From positions 97,714-161,713 of the forward strand of contig NZ_VBSE01000040.1 in the NCBI RefSeq assembly GCF_005930975.1: 64,000 bases of DNA. The letters run 5' to 3'. The notes below the pieces were generated by a model. It was given only the letters and a program-made list of their open reading frames with translations. It was not told the origin of the DNA and made no database searches. The DNA comes from Apilactobacillus kunkeei. Lineage in GTDB: Bacteria; Bacillota; Bacilli; Lactobacillales; Lactobacillaceae. Of the stretch, positions 32,501-44,500 are shown piece by piece. How positions within the stretch are numbered: the stretch's first letter is position 1; each line of letters starts with the position of its first letter. The translations under genes and the position numbers were made by a program.

Positions 32501-35500
32501 TGATTCGTGGTATGCAGTAACACCGGCTTGGAAAGAAGGATTCTTTTGTTCATCAGATGTAATTGTTGAACCATCCCTTGCAGCTTCGTATCCAGACTTG
32601 GCTGCTTCGTATGCAACTTGAGATACCTTATCTAACGCCTTATCACCAGTAGGTTCGGTATCACCATCAGTAAACGCCTTGGCACCACTTGTAGTAGCTA
32701 CTTGAGCAGCTGCCATCGCCTTTTCATATGCTAATTGATAAGAAACCTTAGGTTGGTTTGAAATATCAGATGTCTTGTTTTGCTTAGCATCTTCAAACGC
32801 TTGATTTGCAGCAGCATTAGCTTGTTGTTGCATTGCAGTTCCTGAATTATCTTGTTTACCATCCAATGCTGATTGGTATCCATCAAGTGCCTCTTCACCA
32901 GCTTTTTGACCAGCTACAGTTGCACTGCTTTGGTTAGGCATTGTAGTGCTATTGAAACCAGCACTAAAACCAGATTGGGCATCGGTATAACCTTTATCCC
33001 CTAGGGTTGTGGTTGGTTGAGCTTGATTATTCAAGTAAGCATTTGACCCGTCAGTGTATTGTTGATGCATTTGGTTAACTGCAACTTGGTATGCAGCAGC
33101 CTTGATTGGGTTGTTTTGAATGTTTGGATCATCTGAAGTAGTTGAATGATCTGGGTTGCTTTGCAAGTCTTGTTTTGCTTGTTGAGCTGCAGCGTTGGCA
33201 GTTTGAACAATTGTATCATCACTATTTAAAACGTTACCAGTTGCTACGCCGTTAACAGAATTAATCACCTTTTGCGCCATTTCAGCACCAGCTTGGGTAG
33301 TTGAGTTAGCGTTTTTAGCTGTTGCTTTGTTAATCTTGTCATCGAAACCACGTTGAATGTCGTTGTAACCTTGTTCAATTTGGCTCTTAGCTTGACTTGA
33401 AACGGCAACGCTTGTATCAGCTTGCTTATTACCAGAAATGAATTGGTCTTTACCAGTAGCATAGTTTTGATTCAAATCGCTAATTGCCTTAGCATAAGCA
33501 GTTTTGTATACCGGTGAGTTATCGCTAGCACCTGCTGGTTTATCTGGATTAGCACTAATTGCTTTAGAAGCAGCATCGTATGCTTGTTGAGCCTTAGTGT
33601 ATGCAGTGGTATCTGCTGGAGTAGTAGTTGTACCGTTTTCGATATCACTAATACCTGCTTGACCAGACTTGTTAGCATTAAATCCATCTTTGTATGCTTG
33701 AGTAGCACCTTCTGGAATAGTAGCAGAACTGTTATTAGCATCACTATATCCCTTTGATGCATCTTCATAACCCCTTTGTTGAGCAAGGTTTTCTGCAGAA
33801 GTTCCAGTTGGTTTGTTATTACCGTCAAGGTATGAACAAGCACCAGCTGAAGCGGCATCTCGTCCCTTTTGTTGAGCTACTAGGTAAGCGTCATTGTATG
33901 CCTTACTTTGAGTGCTATCAGTGGATTGAGCATTTGCGTTATTACCATTGCTACCGTCTAGGTAACCATTAACGGTCGCCTTGTAAGCAGCATCTTGGGC
34001 AGCTGAACCAGAGTTATATGAACCCTTCTTACTTGGATCAGTTAATGCGTCAGAAGAACCCTTAGCAACGTCTTGAGCAGTCTTAACACCAGATAGGTAT
34101 GAAGCATCCTTGTTGGATTTATCGACATAACCATTGTTTTGAGCATTATAACCAGCTTCAGCTTGGGTGTAACCATTTGAATGAGCAACGTTTATCGCAT
34201 CCTTAGCATTGGCAACAGCAGTATCTGTTTTATTAGCGTTAAATTCTGCAGCACCTAATTCAGCAGCTTGTTTAGCTTCTTGTTTAGCAGCGTTGTATGC
34301 GTTGATAAATGTCTCAGTCTTATTAGTTAGGTCAGTGGTTGAACCAGACTTACCGTCTGAGAAACCAGCCTTGGCACCATCAAATGCTTCAGCAGCATTG
34401 CTACCTTGAGCATTTGTGTTTTGTGCATCAACATCGCTCTTAGTTTGGTCGTAACCAGCCTTAGCATTAGTTTGACCTGCTTTATATGCATCCTTTTGAG
34501 CTTGATTCCATCCTGATTGGCTAAAAGTAGAGGAAGCATTACCAAATGCTTCTTGAGCACCAGACAATGCCTTACTATTAGCGTCATCATAAGCCTTCTT
34601 GTATTCATCTTGGTAAATACCTGATTGTTGACTTAAATCATTTCTCTTAGCTTCATTGTTAGCACCTGATTGGTAAGCGTCACTCGCAGCTCGATAAGCT
34701 AATTTTTCAGCTTCAGATTCGTTTCCTGTCAACTTACCACCTGAAACGAATAAAACATGACCATTTTGAGCATCGTGATATGCATTATATCCAGCCTTAA
34801 ATGAAGCATCATTAGTTTGTGCCTCACTAAGTTGTTTACCTGATTTAGCTAAATCATAACCTGATTGTGCATCATCGTAAGCATCGGCTTGAGCCTTAGT
34901 CTTAGCATCACTAGCGACTGGACGACCACTACCGTTAGCAAATGCATTTGCACCAGCAGAAACAGCAGCTTTAGCGTCATCAATTGCTTTGTTGTATGCA
35001 TCTTGGAAAGCGACTGGCTTAGTTGCCAATTCAGATTTCGTCATTTGCGTGCCGTTCTTAGCATCGTTAAATGCTTTTTGAACACCACTAGCTGCATCCT
35101 TAGTTGTTTGTGATGCATTTGCTGGAACTGAATATGTTGAATCATTTGATTGCATTGCTTGATGGTAGCCAGATAGTGCATTTTGCCCAGCTGTTTGGCC
35201 AGTCTTAGTAGCACTGTTTTGGTTAGGCATTGTAGTGCCATTGAAACCAGCTTCAAATCCTTCTTTAGCATTGTTGTAACCTAGTTGACCTAGCGCATCA
35301 TTTTGAGCAGGTTTTGATTGATTACTTAAGAATGCAGTTGAACCATTATCGTAATTTTCCTTGTATTGAGCTTGAGCTTGCTTGTAAGCAGCAGCCTTAA
35401 CAGGATTATTTACGATATCTGTGTTAGTGGATCCAGTAGAATCAGGATTACTTAATAGGTCACTACGAGCTGCATCGGTTGCACTATTAGCAGCTTGAGC

Positions 35501-38500
35501 GACTTTATCGTCACTGTTTTGATATAAACCATTAACTGTAGCTTTAACAGCGTCAGTCAATGTCATAGCAGCGCCCATCCCTGCTTTTTGAGCAACGTTT
35601 GGATTAGTAATGGTTTGACCGTTAATTGCAGCATTGAAACCAGATTGTGCATCAGCGTAACCTTGGCTAATTCTATCCTTACCTTGTTGAGAATCAGAAC
35701 TGCTTGTGTCAGCGCTTGATTCGGCATTCAAGAATTGTTGTTGACCTGCAACATAGTTGCTCTTCAAATCATTTTGAGCTTGCTTGTAGATGTCTTTATA
35801 TGCAGGTGAAGTGTTAGTGGTTGCTGCTGGATTGTCTGGGTTATCGGCAATTGATTGAGCAGCTTCCCTGTATGCTTGTTGAGCTTGAGCATACGCTTTA
35901 TCGTCTTCGTGAGTAGAAGACGTAGTAGCACCACTTTCAATGTCAGCTAGACCTGTACGAGCAGATTGAGCAGCATTGTATCCAGCCATAAATGATGGAT
36001 TGTTTTGTTCATCAGCAGTTGGCGTTTGCTTATTAACAGCAGCGTCATGACCCTTCTTAGCATCAGTGTAACCTTGGCTTTTAGCTTGACCAAGCAAACT
36101 ATTATCGTTTGTGGTGGCTTGACCATCGTTAAATGTGTTAGCACCGTCCGAAGCATATTGTATTCCTAGTGCATGAGCTGTGGTATATGCATCAGTGTAT
36201 ACCTTAGCTTGAGCAGAATCGGCTTGAGGAACTGTTTGGCCACTAGTATTGTTCTTAGCACCGTCTAGGATACCTGCCATAGCAGCATCGTAAGCGGCTC
36301 TTTGTGAATCATTAGCTGGTTTAAATGAAGTGTCATCCTTACCAGTTGCTTGTTTAGCTTCTGAAACACCGGTGTCTTCATCATTACGTAGTTGACGACC
36401 TGCTTGGTAAGCTGGATCGTTGGTATTGATATCAGCTCCAGCTTTACCATTGTAACCAGCGTCTGCTTGAGTGTAACCGTAGTTTTGAGCAACGCCGTCT
36501 GCAGTATTGTCATTTGTTACTTTTGCTTGGTTCTTAGTAAAGGCAGTAACTCCATCGTTAACTTTAGCTTGGGCTTGTTGTTGAGCCTTTTCATAAGCAG
36601 CTTTGTAGACAGGGTTACTGTCATTATTCTTACTTTGACCAGCTTGGCCGCTAATAATGTCATTAACAGCTGATTGAGCACCGTTAAATGTCTCTGCTTT
36701 ATCTGTTCCTGATGGGTATGGATTTGATGCTTTAGTGTTGGTTTCAGCTGTTGAATATGCACTGTTGGCATTAGCTTGACCAGTCGTATATGCATCTTTT
36801 TGCTTGTCATTCCAAGTATTCCAAGTACTTGCATCGACAGATTGACCACTTAACACATTAGCTGCCCCTTGAGATGCCTTATTTTGTGCATCTTCATAAG
36901 CTGCATTGTATGCGTCCTTGTAGGCTTGACTCTTACCATCAAGATTTGCCTTTTGGTTGTCATCCTTACCAGTTGCGTAAGCAGCATTAGTAGCATCATA
37001 ACCGTCTTTTTGAGACTGACTCCAAGAATTGTATGTTTCTTGAGATACTGGTGTATTACTTCCCGCAGATGCTAAACCAGTTTGACCCTGAGTGGCGTTG
37101 TTAAATCCAATCATAAATGATGGATCATTCTTTTGTGCTTGAGTTAAGTCATTTTCGCTAGTCTTGTTTTTAACGACTGCATCATGACCATTTTGCGCGT
37201 TCAAATAACCAGCGCTTTGAACCTTTGATAGAGGATCAGTAGCATTGGTATTACTATAACCATTTACATATCCATTTGCACCATTATCATAGTATGGTTT
37301 TGCTTCATTAGCTGCCTTGTTATATGCAGCTTGGAAGGCGTTGCTTGCGTTAGTGTATGAAGCAAGAATGTTACCTTTACCAGCTGAAATGTCATCATAA
37401 GCTTGGGTAGCACCAAGATTACCATCCATTTTATTGCTATCTACATTACTGTAAGTAGATGAAGCAATTCCAGTTTTGGCGTCGTTATAACCAGCTAACG
37501 CGTTTTTACCAGCTGTTTGGCCAACTAATGTTTGACTATGGTTATTTTGAAGGTTTGCACCTGTAAAGCCGGATTTGAATCCATTTTGTGCATCCTTGTA
37601 CCCCATGTCGTATTCAGTAGTTGGATTAGCAGATTCAGCTTGACTGTTTAGGTATTGTTGAGCACCTGCATTATATTTAGCCTTCATAGCATCAACTGCT
37701 AATTTGTAGGCAGTTCGATAAACATCATTATTGTTATTTGGATTTACAGATATTCCTCCAGCTTCGTCGGAAGTATCTGGATTAGTATCAAATGCATTTT
37801 TAGCATCTCCAGCAGCTAACGCAGCAATATTATAGATTTGATTTGATGTTAGACTACTGTTGCTTGTTCCTGTGTTAGCAATATCATTAGCTGCTTGAAC
37901 AACAAGTTGACCTTGTTGTTGACCATATAATGAACCGGAATTTTTATAAGTGGATGGCACATTTTGTGATAGTACACCATATCCATAACCAACTGTGGCA
38001 TTGTTCAAACCTTTTGTTCTCATACTTGTTGAATATGAGTTTGATCCAGCAGGCACAGAAGTATTTTGTGTGACGCTTGATGCCAAAGCTTGGTATCCGA
38101 TTTGATAATCATTTTTCAATTCACCCATAGCAACACTGTATGCGTTTTGATATGCTTGAGATTTTCCAGTCCTATTTGGCATTGTTGTCGCATCAGGATT
38201 TTGGATTAATTGAGTATATGCATCTCTATAAGCATTTAGTGCATCTTGATATGAGGTCGAGTCCTTAACACTACTTTGGTTAACTGTGTTTCCATTAACA
38301 GCATCAATATTACCTGCATTTTCAGATTGATATGCATTGTAACCAGTCATGTATGCAGTATTAGATGGGTTTTGAGCAATTGATTGAGCTAAACCATCAC
38401 TGAAACCCTTTTGTGCTTGCCCATATCCATAGTTAAATGCTCGTGAATCAGCATCATTACCTATTGCTTGGTTTTGACCTCTAACGTATGCTGAAGCACC

Positions 38501-41500
38501 GTTATTTCCATCTGTAATGGCAGTGTTGTTTGATTGGTTATAAGCATCAACATAAGCTTTGGCTTGATTTTGATCACGACTCTTTGGTTGACTAGCTGAA
38601 TTAGGCGTATTATTCCAAACATCATTGTATGCTCCAGCAGTACCGTCATAAGCAGCGTCCCTTGCTGCTGAACCACTACTATATTGACCAATCTTAGTTG
38701 GATCAGCCTGAGCATCCTTAATACCTGCTTGAATATCTGAATACATCTTGCCACCATTAATGTAGGCAATATTTTGGTTAGTGGAATCAAATTCATTGAT
38801 CTGTGCCTTACCGTAACCAATTGATCCTTGATTAAAACCATCTTGTCTTGCATCATCGTCAATGGTTTCAGGATTATTATTTGGTTGTGGTGCTGTTATA
38901 TTACCTTTTTGGAAGTATGCCAATCCATCTAATTCAGATTTTTGTGCATTTTGGGTAGCGGCATTAAATGCTGCTACATAGGCATTAGAAGTCTTGTTAA
39001 CCTCCTTACCATTGGAAGGTAATGATAATGTAGATGTATTAGTAGACTTAACAGTGGCGTAAGCATCCTTAACACCATAGTAAGCATTTAACTGATCACC
39101 AGTTAGGCCGTTATCGGTACTATTCAATTGTTGGGCTTGAGAAACACCACTACCAGATTGTTGACCTTGAGTATAACCAGTTAGGTAGGTTAAATCTTGA
39201 CTACTCTTAGGTTTATTTGCCACCCCCTCGGTATATCCGTTTGCAGCACTTTTACCACCTGCAGCATAGTTAGAATCACTTGCCGCTTCGCTTTGACTGA
39301 AGGAACCGGCTGTATAATCGTTGGCCCCCGCTTGTTGGCGACCTGATGCATTAGCTAGACTATAAGCGTTTTGATAAATAACGTTGTTCCCTTGTGTAGA
39401 ACTGTAGGTGTTCTTGTTGGTTGATGTTCCTTGAGTACTTGCAACACCATCTTGATATCCATCAACAGAACCTTGGTATCCATTTTGATAAGCAGTCTGG
39501 TTAACATTAGATGGAATGCTACCTGCAGATGGAACATTACTGATATTTGGTTTTGCCTTAACATTAATAAGTCCATTGTTAGTCCCCAATGCTTGTGAGT
39601 ATGCCATGGTATATACGGAACTGTAATCAGTATTGTTATATTTACCGGACTTAGCATCGACTAGTGCTTGCATTGCATCCGCATATCCATCTTCACTTCT
39701 ATTAATAGTTGATGTAATACCACTATTAAAGTCAGTAATTGCATCTAGGTAACCTTGCTTATACTTTGCACCTAATTTGAATCCACTGGATGCATTGGTA
39801 TTAGCTGGCGCGGAAGTATTAGTTGTATTAATTGCTTGTTTGAATCCTTCTGTTGCTTGGTTGTACGCTTGAATATATGCAGCCTGCATTGCTGGAGTAC
39901 TTTCACGATTTGCACTCGCAGCGTTACCATTCGCGAAATCTTGTTTAGCATGGTCAGAAGCTGCATTGATATCAGCTACGGCAAGGTTGTATCCGTCAAC
40001 ATAAAGTGTTCCGTTTGGACTATTTTGAATCGTTGTAATTTGACCATTAGCAGCTGCATTGCTTAATGCATCGAAAACACCATGATAAGTTTCTGATGTT
40101 GAATCTGCAGGATATTGCGGATTCTTTTTACTTTCAGCTTGAGCATAATCTCTTAAGAAAGTAGTTCCAACACCCTGACCAGCAATATAGTTAGCATTTG
40201 TTGTTGCAGTGTTACCAGAAGATGGCAATTTAATCTTATCGTGGTATCCATCCATTACTTGATTGTAAGCTGCTGTATAAGCATCGTTCTTAGCACCATC
40301 CGCATTTAATGTTAAACCAGATGCTGTTTGATTTTGACTTAATTGTTGCAATGCTTCACTAGCTAAATTAGCGCCATCTGAATAAGCCTTGTTATATGCA
40401 TCAACGAAGACCTTGTCAAATTGGGAAGTAATTGTCTTAGAACCAGTAGTTGAACCAGTAGCAACATCCATGTATCCAGCCTTGGTACCATTGTAGGCAT
40501 CCAATTGATCTGAATCGCTTGGTGCGTTGTTTTTAACTGATTGAATAGCAGTATTAATCCCTGTTTTTAAGTTTTGTTTTTGAGTTTGACCATCTATATA
40601 ACCAACGGAGTTGGTATTAACGTTGTTTCCAGTAGATCCATTGTATCCGTTAGTTAGGTCATTAAAACCAGCTTTGATGAATCCAAATGAAATCTGAGGA
40701 GTATTGTTAGCTGTAGTTGGAGGAACGGTTGTCATTTTCGCAACACTTTCACCACTTTGGTAATCGGCTTGTGCTTTAGTACTGAACCAATTTTGCAAGT
40801 CTTTGTACAAAGTACCAGTATTATCTTGGCTATGGCTGTATGCGTTATTTTGCAATGACAATGATGCCAACTCAGAGTTGAAGATGTCGGCAGCGACGTT
40901 ATATGCTACCGACTTGTTACTATCATTACCTGTTAAGGACGGTTTAGTACTAACTAACGCATTATTAGCATCATTAAATCCGGTTGTAGCATCATTTTTA
41001 AATGCTGTATAACCCATATTGTATGCATTTTGTAGCCGTGCAGTAAATTGGTTAATGATATCTTGAGAGTTTACATAAGACTGATCATCCTTATTAGATG
41101 GTGTTGGGTATACCGGTAAGGTTTGTTCATTACCATCTCGAGCATCCAATAAACCACGTTGGGCTGTTGAATACCCTTGATTGTAATAGTTAATGTAGTA
41201 AACATCTTTATTATTTACAGATGCCACTTTTTTATTTTGAATGTAATCGCGCGCACCTTGAAGAAAGGCATCTATATCACCAGATTTTTTGGCATCAGAT
41301 ATTTGGTCACTAACCCCAACTTTAAACCCAGTAACGTATGTCTTACTAGTGCTATTAGTGGTTGCGTTTGGATTATTTGTAGCAGCAGCATACCCATCAG
41401 CATGCCCTTGTTCAGCTGTTTGTACACCCGTTGCATAGTTGTTATCTGTTTTTTGTAGGTTTTGATTAACGTTATTGGATACGTAATCATTGGCACCAGC

Positions 41501-44500
41501 TTGTTGTTTTCCTTGTGCATTACCCTCAGCATATGAGTTAGTATAAGTCGCTTGAGCATTACCTTGGTTGTTATTAGCGTTTGGTGTCCCGCCAGAGTTT
41601 ATAGCGATACCATCTTTATAACCATCAACCGCCCCTTTATATCCTGTTGAGTATGAATTTTGGACGTTTTGGTTGGTATAGGTGCTTGGCACTGATGTAG
41701 GGTTATCCTGAAAGGTGCTAAGCTGACTGCTATCAACACTTTTTACATTGGTTAGTCCATCAGATTGACCTTGGTTGAACGCAGTTTGTGCATCATTATA
41801 ACCATTAGTATATGATTGTTGCCCAATCGTTGAATTATTATAGGGTGCAGTTGGTGTGCTTGAACCCTTAGTGTTATAACTATTAGCCCCTGCTGCATAA
41901 GACAAAGGTTGTACATATGCAACGTAACCAACTTCTTCGATTTGGTCTAGCTTAGTTTCAGTTTGGCCAATTAGGTTTACGTCAGATTGGAATGGACTAT
42001 TTATTGATCTAGATCCTTGGTAATATCCGTATTTAATACTCTTGTATACAGTTCTATCACCTGCAAACGAATCATCACTCAATGCTCCGTGACTGGTCAT
42101 TTGACTTTCTTGATTACCAGAAGCATATAAATTAGTAGCCGCCTTGTTAATCGCAGCCTGAGCAGCATTGTAACCATCTTGAACTGCGGAGAAGTTAAGA
42201 CTTGGGTCAGTGTTACTTTGTGTAGGCTGGCTTTGAGACATTGCTCCAGCGATTAATGATTTGGCGTATTGGTATCCAGCTTGTTTAGCACGACTAGCTG
42301 TTGCATCCAATTTTTGGTTATTTACTGCAGCAAAATAACCAGCTTCAGCATCTAGGTATGCTGATTGTCGGTTAGGATCTGTAATCGCAGCGTATTTTGA
42401 ATTAGCTGCTTGGATTGTCCCGTTTCTTTCATCTTGAACGAAGTCAGAAGCACCAGTTGCATCCGCAATCCCGGCTGTCGTACCAGTGGCTGGCGCACCC
42501 AAATAAGATGTCGGAAGATTAGATTTGCTTATAATCGTATTGGCATCTAGTCCAAGGTTATTTGTCGATAATGCGGCAGTATAAGCGGATACATATTGAT
42601 TCATCCCTGCTTGATAATCAGGTAGTTGTGATAATGAATTAGTTGTAATACCATTCCTGGCATCCCTTACACCTGCATCATACAAAGCACGTTCGTAACC
42701 TTGTGCATATGCAGTTGGGTTTGGTGAATTAGAGTAGGCACTTGTCTGTCTAAGTTGGTCGACAGAAAGTGGATTGTTAATATTAAATGCTTGATATCCA
42801 GACTTAGCAGCTGTGTAACTTACAGAGTAATCAGTGTTAGTTTGAGTATTAAAATCTTCTTGATTTTTAGCATTTAAGTTATTGTTTACCAAGTCGATTA
42901 ATGCATCACTTGCACCAAGTTTTTGTTTTGATAAGTCATTGGTACCAACTAAGAAAGTACCATTTGTATCCTGTGCAATTTGACCATTTTGTAATGAATA
43001 ACCTTCAATATTTGTGACAGAGTTACTACCACCCAATACACTTGTGACACTGGCTAAACCATACTTAAGTCTCATTCCGACATAAGTTGGATTAGATGCC
43101 ACTGACTTAGGAATTGTAAAGGAAATTGGAATAATTGAACCGTCGTAGTTACTTGGAACCGATACAAAACCATAGTAAGAATTAGGATCTACAACGTTAG
43201 GTGTCGTATTTTTAAGAGTTGAATTATTGTAACTAGTTAATGAATTAAAGTTACCATTCGGATTTGTGTTAGAATAACCGACCCCGTAGTAAATATTTTG
43301 GTAGTTACCAGAATAATTTGAAACTTTGGCATTCGCAGTCACAACAGTATCTCCATTACTATTAACGTAGCTTTGAAGATTTCCAACAAATTGAACTGAT
43401 GGTAGGTTGGAAATGACTAATTTATGAGTATCAGAGATTTGTCCAGATACACTTCTTCCATCAGAAGTAACACCGGTATAAGTAGTGCTTCCAGAAGGTA
43501 ATTGGAATTTGTAGAAATTAGTTGGAGTAGTAGAGTTATCTGTTGTTACAGCAACGTTATAGGCAGTAATGGCCCCAGAATAAGTTTGTCCATTGGTACC
43601 ACTATTAGTTTGAAATGCATTAGTAGAATTATTTGTCAAAAAGACCGCATTATCTGGACCAACACTGTTCATGTTCAAATTACCATAGTAAGGAATTACA
43701 TATCCCCCACCATTATCGTATAAACCTACGATTAAATTACCACCATTAGCAACATTAAAGTTTGCAGTTTGAGGATTTCCAGAATTATAGTTATTGATTA
43801 ATCCACCATAGGTAACTTGTTTAGATGGGGTTCCACCAACGTTATAATTGGCTCCGACTGATGAACTAGGGGCTTGAGCTAAAAGCACCTTGATTAGTCC
43901 ACCATTAATTACATTAATCGTAGTGGTTCCTTTGAAGTCAAATGCTTGTCCATATTGTCCCGGAACACCGTTAGCACCTTCATAATTAATTGTCCCACCA
44001 TCAACATTAATAGTGGAAGTAACAGCAGAATCGGTAGCAATACCTGAACCGATATAATTAGAACGGGTAGATTGTCCACCAATCAAGTTCAAAACCGCAT
44101 TTTTAAGAACGTTCAGTGAAGGCGTGTTAGCACCGCCGGAGGATAAATAAATACCATAGTTAGCTCCATCGTATGCGCCTTCAGCTTTTCCATAAGCATC
44201 ACGAGTTAACAATGTCATCTTAGAGTTTTGACCAAGAGTAAAGTTTCCTTTAGCAATGATGTTGGTACCACCATTGTCTGGAGAAACAGCTCCAAAGTAT
44301 CGAGCACCGTCTTCTAGAACAAAGTTATTGACTTCAAGGTTCTCTTGGTTACCTCCACCCTGAATCGCATCCCCACTTCTTTGATAAGGAGTATAATTAT
44401 TATTGTTATTGTAATTGTAAGCAACATTACCATTAGTTGTATTAATATCATATGGGTTTAAGATGTTAACATTTCCAGAAAAGAATACGTCATTTGAATA

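Noticed and set aside
25200..38000. Regularly spaced repeats that might suggest a CRISPR array or satellite
   Set aside because: Repeats keep the reading frame, have periods of hundreds of codons, and show no short identical repeat with unique spacers.
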